Assembly (NCBI GenBank): GCA_900473415.1
Contig: UCLR01000005.1
Location: 171,679-235,678 of the forward strand
Reading direction: 5' to 3'
Length of the DNA stretch: 64,000 nt
Source: Hyphomicrobiales bacterium
Lineage (GTDB): Bacteria > Pseudomonadota > Alphaproteobacteria > Rhizobiales > Beijerinckiaceae
Positions within the stretch are counted from its first letter, which is position 1; each line of letters opens with the position of its first letter. Below the pieces are notes generated by a model. The model ran no database searches. It saw only the letters and a program-made list of their open reading frames with translations, and was not told the DNA's origin. The translations under genes and the position numbers were made by a program. Positions 1 to 9,048 of the stretch are shown piece after piece.

Positions 1-1038
1 CGGCAGACCGTTGGCGATCTGCTTGAAGGTCGGGTTCGGGCCGGCCGAGAGCTTGCCTGTCTCGTCGAAGCGATAGGGCGCGTGGTCGGACGAGACCGTC
101 TGGATGTCGCCAAGCGCCAGCGCTTGCCAGAGCGCCTCCTGGTCGGCCTGCTCGCGTGGCGGCGGCGAGCACATCCACTTGGCGCCTTCCACTCCCGGTT
201 TGTCCAGATCGTGCCGGGTCAGGAAGAGATATTGCGGGCAAGTCTCGGCAAAGACCTTGAGGCCGCGCCCGCGCGCCGCGCGAATGGCTTGCGCGCCTTC
301 GGTGGTCGAGACGTGGAAGATCATGATCGGCTGGTCGAGCAGCTCGGCCGCGGTGATCAGCCGGTTGAAGGCTTCCGCCTCCGAGCCGCGGGGATGGCTG
401 ATCGCGTGATACTTCGGCGCGACATAGCCTTTTTCGACGAGCTTCCTGCCCATCCAGGAGATCATGCCGTGGTTCTCGGCATGGACGCAGACCAGGGCGC
501 CGTTCTGCCGGGCTGTCAGCAACAGGTCGAGCAGCGGCTCGTCGTCGACCTTGATCAGGTCGTAGGTCATGAAGACCTTGATCGAGGCATGGCCCTCGCT
601 GATCAACGCCGGAAGGTCCTGCTCGATCGTCTTGGCGTCGGGATTGGCGACGATGAGGTGGAAGGCATAGTCGATCAGTGCGCCGCGCCGGGCGAGCGCG
701 GCATAATCATCGACAACCTTCCTCAGATCGAGGCCGCGATGCTGCGCGGCGAAGGAGATCAGCGTCGTGTTGCCACCGAAGGCCGCCGAGGTCGTGGCGC
801 TTTCAAAGGTGTCGGCGTTGAGCAGCCCACCAGCCGATACCTGCTCGACATGCGCATGGGTGTCGATGCCGCCGGGCAGGACGAGCTTGCCGCTCGCGTC
901 TATCTCGCGCGTTCCGGCTGCGAGGCCCAGGCCCAGAGCCGCGACCTTGCCGTCCTTGATCGCCAGATCGGCGCGGAAGCTGCCGGTCGCGGAGCCGACC
1001 GTGCCACCGCGAATGACCAGATCATAGTTCGCCGTCAT
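1..1038 (-). CDS. hydA: Dihydropyrimidinase / hydantoinase, C-terminus cut by window edge
   Basis: Cyclic-amide hydrolase that opens dihydropyrimidine or 5-substituted hydantoin rings to N-carbamoyl acids in the cytoplasm. The minus strand reads 346 residues from ATG at 1038 and runs off base 1, so about three quarters of a ~480-residue enzyme is visible. The amidohydrolase metal set is present: DTHAH (H61, H63), the carboxylated-lysine motif SIKVFMTY (K154), VCVHAEN (H186), FHVS near 242 and SSDHAPY near 320. It lies 15 bp after the racemase gene and is the third gene of a carbamoylase-racemase-hydantoinase run. Family assignment is firm; whether pyrimidines or hydantoins are the substrate is inferred from the neighbours, which favour hydantoins. 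Confidence 0.93.
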   Translation of the reverse strand, partial: MTANYDLVIRGGTVGSATGSFRADLAIKDGKVAALGLGLAAGTREIDASGKLVLPGGIDTHAHVEQVSAGGLLNADTFESATTSAAFGGNTTLISFAAQHRGLDLRKVVDDYAALARRGALIDYAFHLIVANPDAKTIEQDLPALISEGHASIKVFMTYDLIKVDDEPLLDLLLTARQNGALVCVHAENHGMISWMGRKLVEKGYVAPKYHAISHPRGSEAEAFNRLITAAELLDQPIMIFHVSTTEGAQAIRAARGRGLKVFAETCPQYLFLTRHDLDKPGVEGAKWMCSPPPREQADQEALWQALALGDIQTVSSDHAPYRFDETGKLSAGPNPTFKQIANGLP

Positions 1039-1053
1039 CTGCTCTCGTCCTTC

Positions 1054-1713
1054 TCAGCGCACCATGATCGTGCCGATCGCCATGGCGACTGCCGCTTGCG
1101 TCGGGTCGATGACCGGGATGCGGAGAGCATCCTCCAGCGGCCTACGGTGGCGGGCCATGCCGGCGCAGCCCATGACGATGGCGCCTGCGCCGTCCTCGTC
1201 CCTGAGCTCGCGGCCGATCGCGATCATGCGCGCAAGCGTGCCTTCACCGGAGGCGCTCTCTGCCACCGACATCTCCAGCGGGCGCTCTCCGGCGAGCCGG
1301 TCCATCAGCGCCATCTGGCGCAGATAGCGGATATGGCGCGGGATCGAGCGCGACTTGATCGCGATAACGCCGAACCGATCCGCCCGCGTCAGCGCCGTCA
1401 GCACGCCGCATTCGGCGATACCGAAGACCGGCCTCGCTGTGCCCTCGCGCGCGACATGGAGCCCCGGGTCTGAATAGCAGGCGATCACGAACGCATCGAC
1501 GTCGTTGGCGGCCTCGATCCGGCGGCGAAGGGGGAGGGTGACGCTCTCGACATGTTCCTGCGTCTCGATGCCGATCGGGCCTTCGGTCAGGGTTTCGCAG
1601 ACTAGCTCCGGCCCCTCGGCAAAGGCGAGCGGGGTGAGCGCCTGCCGCAGCCCTTCCGTCACCGCTTCGTTGGAGTTGGGATTGATGACCAGGATGCGAG
1701 AGCGGCGGCTCAT
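1054..1713 (-). CDS. Hydantoin racemase (Asp/Glu/hydantoin racemase family)
   Basis: 219 residues, the usual length for hydantoin racemases, which interconvert D- and L-5-substituted hydantoins by a two-cysteine acid-base mechanism. Both cysteines are present: C79 in VIACYSDPG and C183 in VMGCAGM. The N-terminus (ILVINPNSN) is typical of the subfamily. It lies between the L-carbamoylase and the hydantoinase on the same strand, the classic arrangement for complete conversion of racemic hydantoins. No signal peptide is visible, so the protein is cytoplasmic. Other Asp/Glu racemases share the fold; context makes hydantoin the best substrate guess. Confidence 0.9.
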   Translation of the reverse strand: MSRRSRILVINPNSNEAVTEGLRQALTPLAFAEGPELVCETLTEGPIGIETQEHVESVTLPLRRRIEAANDVDAFVIACYSDPGLHVAREGTARPVFGIAECGVLTALTRADRFGVIAIKSRSIPRHIRYLRQMALMDRLAGERPLEMSVAESASGEGTLARMIAIGRELRDEDGAGAIVMGCAGMARHRRPLEDALRIPVIDPTQAAVAMAIGTIMVR

Positions 1714-1767
1714 GGGCGGAAATCCGAGATGGCTGGTTGGTTGTTCAACATGGCATCGCGCGCAGGG

Positions 1768-3069
1768 TCAGGCGACCTCTCGCACCACCCAATCGGCCAG
1801 GATGGTACAGGCGGCGAGGAAGTCGTCGATTTCCATCGCTTCCTGCGGATTGTGGCTGCCGTGCTCGTTGCGCACGAACAGCATGGCGACGGGCACACCA
1901 GCGGCGGCGAAGGCGGCCGCATCATGGGAAGCCGGGCTGCCGAGCGGCATCGTCGCGATGCCCTGGCGCGCCGCCGCCGCTTCCAGCCCGGCTGCAATGA
2001 CGGGATCGACCGGGCCGACCGCGGCGCTGGCGCGCCTGCCGAGATCGAAGCGCACGCGCCGGCGCGTTTCGATCTCGCTGATGGCGGCCAGCATCTTGGC
2101 CTCGACCCGTTCCAGCACGGCGGGATCATAAGCGCGCACGTCGAGGCTGAAGGCGAAGCTGCCGGGAACCGTGGTCAGGCCGTGAACGGCGGGGTCGGTG
2201 TGGAAGCGCCCGAGCGTGACGGCCATCGGGAAGCCGGCGGCCTCCTCATCCTGCCACAAGCTGTCGAGCAGCATGGCGAATTCGGCGCCGGCCATGGCGG
2301 CATCCCGGCGGAAGCGGTGGGGCGTTCCGACATGGTCGTGCCGCCCGACGATGCGCGCATCCGGATAGCGGAAATTGCCCGGCACGCCCGTGCAGATCGC
2401 GACCGGCAGGTCGGATTCGACCAGGCTCGGCGCCTGCTCGATATGGACTTCGAGGAAGGCGCGGATCGCGGCAGGGTCGAGATGGCGCTCGCGCCGGCGG
2501 ATCGCCGCGGAATCGCCGCCGCAGGCGTCGATGCTTGCGGCGAGAACGCGCCCATCATCGATGCGCTTCGCCTCCAGCGCACCATCAGGCAAGGTTCCGA
2601 GCGCTGAGCGGCTGCCGATATAGGAGATCTGGAACCAAACGCTTTCCTCGGCCCGCACGCCCATCGCCGTCACGTTGCAGCGCGGCGAGATGCCCAGCGT
2701 ACGCAAGGTCTCGATGACGACGAGTCCGGCGATGACCCCCGCCGCGCCGTCGAAATTGCCGCCGTGCGGCACGCTGTCGAGATGCGAGCCCATCAGGATG
2801 CCGGGCAGGGCGGCATCGCGACCCGGCAGGGTTACGTAAGTGTTGGCGGCGAAGTCACCGGAGACGGACAGTCCGCGTGCCTTGCCGTGTTCGGCCAGTA
2901 GCTGGTGGCCGAAATCCTCGCCCACGCCGTAGGTGTCGCGCGTGATGCCGGGCTCGACGCGGCTGCCGGCCGCCAGCCGGTCGAACAGGCTTTCCACCCA
3001 GCCGCGCTGGGCGGCGACGGCCTGGGCGATTGCCGTGTTGGCGTGGGGCGTCCTTGCCGTTGCGGTCAT
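1768..3069 (-). CDS. N-carbamoyl-L-amino-acid hydrolase (M20 family amidase)
   Basis: 433-residue binuclear metal amidohydrolase of the hydantoinase/carbamoylase (allantoate amidohydrolase, beta-ureidopropionase) family. It removes the carbamoyl group of N-carbamoyl-L-amino acids, giving amino acid, CO2 and ammonia. Recognisable family blocks, in order, are GSHLDSVPHGGNFDG (metal His and Asp), RAEESVWF (bridging/catalytic Glu), FLEVHIEQ, and near the C-terminus GSHNPQEAM (metal His). It is the first gene of the hydantoin run, about 54 bp upstream of the racemase. L-specificity follows from the family; allantoate or ureidopropionate cannot be excluded from sequence alone. Confidence 0.9.
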   Translation of the reverse strand: MTATARTPHANTAIAQAVAAQRGWVESLFDRLAAGSRVEPGITRDTYGVGEDFGHQLLAEHGKARGLSVSGDFAANTYVTLPGRDAALPGILMGSHLDSVPHGGNFDGAAGVIAGLVVIETLRTLGISPRCNVTAMGVRAEESVWFQISYIGSRSALGTLPDGALEAKRIDDGRVLAASIDACGGDSAAIRRRERHLDPAAIRAFLEVHIEQAPSLVESDLPVAICTGVPGNFRYPDARIVGRHDHVGTPHRFRRDAAMAGAEFAMLLDSLWQDEEAAGFPMAVTLGRFHTDPAVHGLTTVPGSFAFSLDVRAYDPAVLERVEAKMLAAISEIETRRRVRFDLGRRASAAVGPVDPVIAAGLEAAAARQGIATMPLGSPASHDAAAFAAAGVPVAMLFVRNEHGSHNPQEAMEIDDFLAACTILADWVVREVA

Positions 3070-3268
3070 GTCGGTCCGGTCAATGTGGTGAACGCTGCTC
3101 GGCAGGTGCCAGCACTGAGGCGGCGATCATCGAGCATGCGCCTGGTCTCATGGTGTGCGCCACCTTCCGGCAGCGCGAAATCTTGGGGCAGCCCGCGCCG
3201 CTGCACAATGGCGCCGCCTATGCGGAATCCCGGGGTGACATTCGCGCCTTGAATAGAGCGGTTCGCAT

Positions 3269-4174
3269 TCATGCGGCACCAAGCCTGGCAGCCGTATCGG
3301 CGGCGACCAGCCGGACCTCGCGCAGGAAGGCGTCGGCCGCGCGCGAGATCGGGCGCTTGCGCGAGCGGACGGCCGACGCGGTGACCTCGGAAGCAGGCGT
3401 GAAAGGGCGGATGGCGAGATCGTAGCGACCGGAAAAGAGGGGCGAGAGTGGATCGACCACCGCAACGCCGACACCGCTTTCCGCCAGGACGCAAGCCGTG
3501 TTGCAATAGCGGACCTCGACAGCAAACCCGAACGGCACCTCCGCCTGGGCAAAGGCCCTGCGAACGATGCCGCCCATGCGTGTGCCTTGTTCCAGGGCGA
3601 TATAGGGCACCGAGCGCAGATCCACCGGCGTGATCGTCGACTTCGCGGCGAGGGGGTGGTCCGGGCTCATCACGCAGACCATGTCGCCGGCAAAGAAGGT
3701 TTCGGCGTCGAGCCCGCGGTCGTCATTCAGCCCCATGACGAAGCCAAGCTCGGCGGTTCCATTGTCGACGCTTTCCAGAACATGCTCGAAGCGCCGGATG
3801 TCAAAGGAGACCCGCACCTTCGGGCGCTTCGCGAGGTAGTTGCGCAAGGCCGCGGGCAAGACGCCGTAGCCTAGTGGCGGCGTCGCAATGATGCGGATAT
3901 GTCCGGCCCGGTTCTCCTTGATGTCCTGCACCTTGGCCTCGAAGGCGGCGTGCAGTGCGAAGATCGGCTCGGAATCCTTATAGAGCGAGCGTGCTTCAGC
4001 GGTCGGGAATAGGCGGTTGTTGACGCGCTCAAAGAGCGGGAAGCCAACCTGGCTTTCGAGATGCTTGATCGCGTTGCTGACCGCCGGCTGCGACAAGCCA
4101 AGTTCCTGCGCGGCGCGAACTGTCGTCTCGCAGCGGACGACAGCGCGCAAAAGCTCGATCTGGCGAAGGTTCAT
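3269..4174 (-). CDS. LysR-family transcriptional regulator
   Basis: 301 residues with an N-terminal winged HTH (about 1-60: MNLRQIELLRAVVR..., with AAQELGLSQPAVSNAIKHLE as recognition region) followed by a type-2 periplasmic-binding-protein-like effector domain from about 90. It sits between the amidohydrolase (upstream, same strand) and the hydantoin operon (199 bp downstream, same strand), so either could be its target. A perfect 10-bp inverted repeat lies 11-36 bp upstream of its start codon, a position suited to autoregulation. The effector is unknown; a ureido or carbamoyl compound is only a guess from context. Confidence 0.92.
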   Translation of the reverse strand: MNLRQIELLRAVVRCETTVRAAQELGLSQPAVSNAIKHLESQVGFPLFERVNNRLFPTAEARSLYKDSEPIFALHAAFEAKVQDIKENRAGHIRIIATPPLGYGVLPAALRNYLAKRPKVRVSFDIRRFEHVLESVDNGTAELGFVMGLNDDRGLDAETFFAGDMVCVMSPDHPLAAKSTITPVDLRSVPYIALEQGTRMGGIVRRAFAQAEVPFGFAVEVRYCNTACVLAESGVGVAVVDPLSPLFSGRYDLAIRPFTPASEVTASAVRSRKRPISRAADAFLREVRLVAADTAARLGAA

Positions 4175-4184
4175 ATGCTTGTTC

Positions 4185-4210
4185 CAAATAGAGTGTGCCG
4201 ACTCTATTTG
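4185..4210. promoter_or_regulatory. Perfect 10-bp inverted repeat upstream of lysR gene
   Basis: CAAATAGAGT (4185-4194), six-base spacer GTGCCG, then ACTCTATTTG (4201-4210). The arms are exact reverse complements and AT-rich against a GC-rich background. The repeat lies just upstream of the LysR start (4174) and 38 bp beyond the amidohydrolase stop (4249). An autoregulatory LysR site is the preferred reading; an AT-rich terminator for the amidohydrolase gene is the alternative. Confidence 0.6.
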
Positions 4211-4248
4211 TTCAGCAAATCATATGCCAGCGTGGCGGCGGCGATCGA

Positions 4249-5697
4249 TCAGGCCCAGGGCAGGCTGGGTGGCGCCAGCTCGTCGACGGAGCGCCCGGCC
4301 CAGTCGAGCGAGGATGCCTTGGCGAGCGCGCGACGCTGTGCCTCTTCCAGCCCGTCGGATGCGGCCTGATAGTCCATGGTGAGCACCTTGCCGCTGGCGA
4401 CGACCTGCTTGCCCTGCACGAAGACATGGGAAACAGCGCGATCCGCGGCGGCGTTGACGAGGCTCTTCAGCGGGTCGCGGGTCGGGCGCATCATCGGGTG
4501 TGTCAGGTCTACCATGACGAGGTCAGCCTGGGCGCCCTTCGCCAGCCGGCCGATATCGTCGCGGCCGAGCAGCCTCGCGCCGTTCAGCGTTGCGGCGCGG
4601 AAGATCTGTCCTGTCGTCACGACCGCATGGCTCTCGCCGGTGATCCGCGCATAGACCCCGGCATGGCGCAGCTCCTCCAGCATGTTGTGCGGGAAGGTGT
4701 CGGTGCCGATGCCGATATTCACGCCCGCCTTCAGATAGCGGCCGACATCGCGCAGCGTCAGGCCACGCCTGCCGAAGACTGTTGGGCAATGCGCGACCGA
4801 AGTGCGGGTCTCTGCGAGGCGGGCCAGATCGGTCCGGGTCGGCCAGCGCACCCAGGGATGGTCGTCGAGGAAGATGGCGTGGGCGATGGAGGCGTTCGGT
4901 GCCAGGAAGCCGACGCTGTCCAGCCACTGGATCGGCGAGAGCCCGCTGCGGCGGACCATCTCGTGGAACTCGCTGATCGACTGGCCGGCATGGGTCTGGA
5001 TCGGGATCTTGCGCTCGGCGGCGGCTGCGATCGAAGCGCGGAAGAGTTCCTCGGTGCAAGTGTCGATCTGCGCCGGGCAGGCAAGGCCGGAGAGCCGGCC
5101 GGATTCATGCGCCAGCGCCGCGTCGATAATCCGGAAGGCCTCCTCCATCGCCTTGCGGCCGGCTGCATCGTCGAGCTCGTATTCGACCTGATAGCCGTTG
5201 CGCGTGAACCAGCGGCCGTTGCGATACATCGGCGCCATGACCATGCGCAGCCCGCTCGCCGCGGCGCGGTCGAGCCAGCCTTCGCTCGGGAAGGAGAGGT
5301 CGACCAGCGTGGTGACACCGGACATCAGCAGCTCGGACCAGGCGACATGGTTCAGATGCGGAATGCCCTCGGCGTCGGCGCGGAACAGCCAGAGGAACTC
5401 GTAGAGCGAGGAATTGTAGAGCTTCGGCGTGCCGACCTCGTCGGTCATACCCTTGTTGCCGGGCTCGCTCGACGGGTGGGAGTGGATGTCGACCAGGCCG
5501 GGCATGACCATGAAGCCCTTGCCGTCGATCTCGCGCGCGACCTCGCCTTCGAAACCCTCGCCGAGATGCAGGATGCCGCTCTCGTCGAAAACGACATCGA
5601 GGTTGCGGCGATAGACATGGTCGTCTGCCGCCGGATCATAGGCGATCGCGATATCGGCATTGCGGATGCGGGTGGTCATGGCGCGGTCTCGTGACAT
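4249..5697 (-). CDS. Amidohydrolase (cytosine/guanine deaminase-like superfamily)
   Basis: 482-residue metal-dependent hydrolase of the subtype that includes TrzN/AtzA, 8-oxoguanine deaminase and cytosine deaminase. Visible metal motifs are VDIHSHP (H72, H74), IQTHAGQS near 231, SIAHAIF near 273 and GIGTDTFPHNMLEELR near 335. Residue order matches the mononuclear deaminase/chlorohydrolase class rather than the carboxylated-lysine class. No signal peptide is seen. An internal start MTTRIRNADI at 5679 is a plausible alternative because neither site has a strong Shine-Dalgarno. The gene stands between a PuuE-like hydrolase and the LysR gene, all on the minus strand, consistent with degradation of a nitrogen heterocycle. 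The exact substrate cannot be read from sequence. Confidence 0.85.
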   Translation of the reverse strand: MSRDRAMTTRIRNADIAIAYDPAADDHVYRRNLDVVFDESGILHLGEGFEGEVAREIDGKGFMVMPGLVDIHSHPSSEPGNKGMTDEVGTPKLYNSSLYEFLWLFRADAEGIPHLNHVAWSELLMSGVTTLVDLSFPSEGWLDRAAASGLRMVMAPMYRNGRWFTRNGYQVEYELDDAAGRKAMEEAFRIIDAALAHESGRLSGLACPAQIDTCTEELFRASIAAAAERKIPIQTHAGQSISEFHEMVRRSGLSPIQWLDSVGFLAPNASIAHAIFLDDHPWVRWPTRTDLARLAETRTSVAHCPTVFGRRGLTLRDVGRYLKAGVNIGIGTDTFPHNMLEELRHAGVYARITGESHAVVTTGQIFRAATLNGARLLGRDDIGRLAKGAQADLVMVDLTHPMMRPTRDPLKSLVNAAADRAVSHVFVQGKQVVASGKVLTMDYQAASDGLEEAQRRALAKASSLDWAGRSVDELAPPSLPWA

Positions 5698-5804
5698 TGG
5701 GAAGCGGGGAGGGCGTCATGCCCGGGCCTGCTCCGGGCATCTCGTGACGCGGAGGTGCGGACGCGTCTTCCGGCGGTTGCCCGGAAGGAACGATACGACG
5801 TCGC

Positions 5805-6677
5805 TCAGCCCGCCTTCTTCTCCTGCGCGAGGAAATGCTCGGCGATTTCCTTGCCGGTCGCGATCCAGACGTCGCCATAGCCGCGCGCGCGCGCCAGGAA
5901 ATCGCGCATGATGCCGATGCGCATCGGCCGGCCAGAGACCTGCGGGTGCATCACCATCGAGACAAGCCCGCCCCATTCGCGCGTCTGGTCGAGCTCGTCG
6001 TTCCAGATCGAGAGCACATGCTCCTTCGGGAACATTGGGCGCGGGCTGAAGCGCTGCGACAGGCCGTAAAGCCAGTCGTCAAACGACATGTTCACCGGCA
6101 GCTCGATGGGGCCCTTCGTGCCGTCGCGCAGCTTATGGCGATAGGGGCGGATGTCGTCCCGGAATGAGGAGGAATAGATGATGCCCTTGTCGCGGAGATA
6201 GCCGAGCAGCTCGCTATAGTTCTCGCCCGAAGGAGCGCGGTAGCCGACCGGCGTGACCCCTAGGACGCGCTTGAAGATCTCGAGCGTCTTGTCGATCTCT
6301 TCCTTATCGGCGGCGAAGTCGCCAGGCTCCGGCCGCTTGTGCGAATAGCCGTGATGGCCGATCTCGTGGCCATCCCGGACGATGGCCTCGCACATCTTCG
6401 GATGCACCTCGACGACCCAGCCAGGGATGAAGAAGGTTGCCTTGATCTCGACCGCGCGCAGGTGGTCCAGGATTTTGGGAACACCGACCCGCTCCTCATA
6501 GCCGCCGAAGGACAACGTCACCAGTCGGTCGGTGTTCTTGGCGTCGTATTGCAGCCAGGCCGTCTCGGCATCGACGTCGAAGGCCGGGAGCACCGCGCAT
6601 CGATACCCGGCCGGCCAGGAGTAGTCGGGGGCGGGGTCGGAAGGGTTCGCGACGCGTTTTGGGAAATCGGTGAGCAT
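5805..6677 (-). CDS. PuuE/allantoinase-like polysaccharide-deacetylase-fold hydrolase
   Basis: 290-residue NodB-fold metal hydrolase of the group that includes cofactor-independent allantoinase PuuE and cyclic imidases. Motif 1 is PAFDVDAE (catalytic/metal Asp about 34-36), motif 2 is the double-histidine stretch HEIGHHGYSHKRP (about 104-116), followed by VGYRAPSGE and a late MVMHPQVSGRP. No signal peptide, arguing for a cytoplasmic small-molecule amidase rather than a cell-wall deacetylase. It lies 107 bp upstream of the amidohydrolase gene and may share its transcript. A second paralogue (11075-11974) and a divergent relative (13019-13918) occur within 8 kb. Confidence 0.85.
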   Translation of the reverse strand: MLTDFPKRVANPSDPAPDYSWPAGYRCAVLPAFDVDAETAWLQYDAKNTDRLVTLSFGGYEERVGVPKILDHLRAVEIKATFFIPGWVVEVHPKMCEAIVRDGHEIGHHGYSHKRPEPGDFAADKEEIDKTLEIFKRVLGVTPVGYRAPSGENYSELLGYLRDKGIIYSSSFRDDIRPYRHKLRDGTKGPIELPVNMSFDDWLYGLSQRFSPRPMFPKEHVLSIWNDELDQTREWGGLVSMVMHPQVSGRPMRIGIMRDFLARARGYGDVWIATGKEIAEHFLAQEKKAG

Positions 6678-7021
6678 GACAGGCGACTTTCGCGAAAGAG
6701 AGCCCCGCCTAGCGGCTTGGCGTGACGGAGGTGGTATTGGTTGCGGGTTGCTCTGTGATCAGCAGCTTATCGAGTTCGGCATCGGCTGGCTCCACTTGCT
6801 CCCGTTTTGATCGGCGACGGGCGATCTTAGCGAGTGCCGTTTGGGTGGAGGCCGCTGAACGCTATGATTTATGTCCGGCCGCCATTCAGTGCGCTTATAT
6901 CCCCGTTCGTGAGGGCGCCCCGTTTGGCAACCCTTGTCCATCGCGGCATTCACTCGGACCGGGTTGCCAATGACTGCGAACAGGCGGGGATTGCGGCCCA
7001 GCTGACAGGGGGGCGAGCGCC
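6678..7021. other. Intergenic region, no gene recognised
   Basis: 344 bp between the PuuE-like gene start and the end of the ABC ATPase gene. Several open frames cross it but none has a family motif or a convincing ribosome-binding site. It should carry the promoter of the 6677-4249 genes and the end of the ABC operon. No strong terminator hairpin was found. Confidence 0.5.
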
Positions 7022-7840
7022 TCAATGCCGGACCGCCTTGATGAAGGCGCGCGTGCGGGCTTCCTTCGGCTCGGTGAGGATGGCCTGTGACGGGCCCAAT
7101 TCGACGATCTGGCCCTGGTCCATGAATGCGACCCGATGGCCGACGTCCCGCGCGAAGCCGAGTTCATGCGTCACGACGATCATGGTCATGCCGGTCAAGG
7201 CGAGATCGCGCATCACGAGCAGCACCTCGGCGACGAGTTCCGGGTCGAGCGCGGACGTCGGCTCGTCGAAGAGCAGAAGCTCTGGCTGCATCGCGAGTGA
7301 GCGGGCGATGGCGACGCGCTGCTGCTGGCCACCCGAGAGCTGAGAGGGATAGGCGTCGCGCTTGTCGGCAAGCCCAACGCGTTCCAGCAGCGCGTGCGCC
7401 CGCTCGCGGGCCTGCGCGGCCGGCTGCTTCAGCACCTGCACGGGCCCCTCGATGATATTCTGGGTCGCGGTGAGATGCGGGAAGAGGTTGAACCGCTGGA
7501 ACACCATGCCGATCGAACGGCGCTGACGAGCAATCGCCTTGTCATCGAGCTCGTGGAGCTGGTTGCCGACCTGCCGGAAACCGACGCGCTCGCCGGAGAC
7601 GAACAGCGCACCGCCGTCGATGCGCTCGAGCTGGTTGATGCAGCGCAGGAAGGTGCTCTTGCCGGAGCCCGAAGGCCCGATGATGCAGAGCACTTCACCC
7701 TTCTGCACGGCCAGGTCGATGCCCTTCAGGACCTTGACAGCGCCAAAGTGCTTCTGGACGTTGCGGGCGAGGACGAGTGGAGCGCCAGGGGCGAGGTGAT
7801 CGGCATCGACCGCACCAACCGGGGGAAGACTGGTTTCCAT
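7022..7840 (-). CDS. Amino-acid-type ABC transporter ATP-binding protein
   Basis: 272-residue ATPase of the polar amino acid (GlnQ/HisP) class. Walker [10 protein letters not shown] is at about 55-63, signature [15 protein letters not shown] near 160, Walker [15 protein letters not shown] just after, and [11 protein letters not shown] is the switch-His region. The upstream frame stays open into the permease gene, but ATG at 7840 restores a normal N-terminus and sits 11 bp after the permease stop. It works with the permease at 7852-8685, probably with the exported binding protein at 14027-14860. Substrate is not determinable; a ureido or guanidino amino acid is plausible from the neighbours. 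Confidence 0.92.
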   Translation of the reverse strand: METSLPPVGAVDADHLAPGAPLVLARNVQKHFGAVKVLKGIDLAVQKGEVLCIIGPSGSGKSTFLRCINQLERIDGGALFVSGERVGFRQVGNQLHELDDKAIARQRRSIGMVFQRFNLFPHLTATQNIIEGPVQVLKQPAAQARERAHALLERVGLADKRDAYPSQLSGGQQQRVAIARSLAMQPELLLFDEPTSALDPELVAEVLLVMRDLALTGMTMIVVTHELGFARDVGHRVAFMDQGQIVELGPSQAILTEPKEARTRAFIKAVRH

Positions 7841-7851
7841 CGTGCTTCTCC

Positions 7852-8685
7852 TCAGCGGCCAGGCGAGCGCGCCACGCCACGCTCGAAATAGGCCTCCACC
7901 CGTCCCTGGATCAGGCTGAGAACCGTCACCACGATCAGGTACCAGAAGGCCGCGACGAGCAGCAGCTCGATGACCCGCGAATTGGCGTAGTAGATGCTCT
8001 GGGCGCTGTGCAGCACCTCTGCGAACTGCACGACGCTGGCGAGCGAGGTGAGCTTCACCATGCCGATGAACTCGTTGCCGACCGGCGGCACGATCACGCG
8101 CATCGCCTGCGGCATGATGATCCGTCGCAGCAACTGCAGCCGCGTCATGCCCAGCGTCTGGGCCGCCTCGTACTGGCCCTGATCGACCGAGAGCAGGCCG
8201 GCGCGGACGACTTCGGCAGTGAAGGCACCCTGTTGGATGCCGAGCCCCAGCAGCGCCGCCACGAAGGGGGTCATCGCATCGACGGTCTTCCAGCTGGCGA
8301 TGCCCGGAATGCCGATCGTCGGGAAGACCAGAGCGAGATTGTACCAGAGCAGAAGCTGCAGCAGCACCGGGATGGCGCGAAAGAACCAGATATAGCCGAG
8401 CGCCGTGGTCGACAGTACGGGATTGGCGGACAGGCGCATGATCGCGAAGAGGACACCGAGTGCAAGACCCAGCACCATCGCGAGAATGGCCATGACGATC
8501 GTGTTGGCGAGCCCCTCCATGATCGTCCGCACGGTCAGGAAGCGGCCGACATAGCTCCATTCGATCTGCCCGACCACGAAGGCGTGGACGATGGCGGCCA
8601 AGGCGAGCAGGACGAGGGCGGCGCCAATGAGCCTGCCGTAATGGCGCCGGGGAACGATGACGAGATTGTCCGGATCGGTGTTCAT
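7852..8685 (-). CDS. Amino-acid-type ABC transporter permease
   Basis: 277-residue inner-membrane permease of the HisMQ/GltJK class with about five to six hydrophobic segments (first at about 18-40). The coupling EAA loop reads [20 protein letters not shown] with the downstream IMPQA. A single permease gene suggests a homodimeric channel. It is followed after 11 bp by its ATPase. Upstream lies a 354-bp stretch with hairpins before the ureohydrolase gene, so the pair may be transcribed separately from it or at reduced level. Confidence 0.92.
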   Translation of the reverse strand: MNTDPDNLVIVPRRHYGRLIGAALVLLALAAIVHAFVVGQIEWSYVGRFLTVRTIMEGLANTIVMAILAMVLGLALGVLFAIMRLSANPVLSTTALGYIWFFRAIPVLLQLLLWYNLALVFPTIGIPGIASWKTVDAMTPFVAALLGLGIQQGAFTAEVVRAGLLSVDQGQYEAAQTLGMTRLQLLRRIIMPQAMRVIVPPVGNEFIGMVKLTSLASVVQFAEVLHSAQSIYYANSRVIELLLVAAFWYLIVVTVLSLIQGRVEAYFERGVARSPGR

Positions 8686-8821
8686 GGTGCTCCTGTCCGC
8701 ATGGCCGTCGGGCCTCTGCGTCGTTCCTCAACGATGCTGCCGGGCGAGCGGCCTGGGATGAGTGCCGGGCGGGGGCGGCGTGGCCGTGCCGCTCCGGTCG
8801 ATGCGCGACGGTTCCGGTGCG

Positions 8822-8980
8822 TCACCATGATCGCAAGGCGGACAGCACGACCTGATGCCGCTCGAAGGCGTCGGGAGGCCGCTCCGTCGTTCTGCCGTCT
8901 CCGCCCAATCCGGACTGCCGATACCCGCAGCGGGCCGGGGCGGAAGGCGGTGAGAATGGCGGCAAATGAGCGACCTTCAT
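8822..8980 (-). CDS. Possible small protein (52 aa), unknown
   Basis: Short ORF in the gap between ureohydrolase and permease genes. ATG at 8980 is preceded on the minus strand by GGAGG at about seven bases, a better ribosome-binding site than many neighbours have. The product is 52 residues, Pro/Arg/Ala-rich, without a membrane segment or known motif. High GC makes chance ORFs common here, so it may be spurious or a leader peptide for the permease gene. Confidence 0.2.
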   Translation of the reverse strand: MKVAHLPPFSPPSAPARCGYRQSGLGGDGRTTERPPDAFERHQVVLSALRSW

Positions 8981-8996
8981 GCGTGCACCTCCGTGC

Positions 8997-9048
8997 GGCC
9001 TCGGGCAGCAATATTCCTGCCACCCGAGGCCGGGGCCGTTCAGGCCCC
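8997..9048 (-). terminator. Two adjacent hairpins at the end of the ureohydrolase gene
   Basis: GGCCTCGGG (8997-9005) pairs with CCCGAGGCC (9023-9031). GGGGCC (9032-9037) pairs with GGCCCC (9043-9048) over a five-base loop that includes the stop codon of the ureohydrolase gene. No T-run follows on the minus strand, so partial termination or mRNA-end protection is more likely than a classic intrinsic terminator. Confidence 0.5.

Noticed and set aside
7022..8731. A 569-residue open frame joining permease-region sequence to the ABC ATPase
   Set aside because: Only the part after ATG 7840 has ATPase motifs; the first half is an out-of-frame shadow of the permease gene at 7852-8685.
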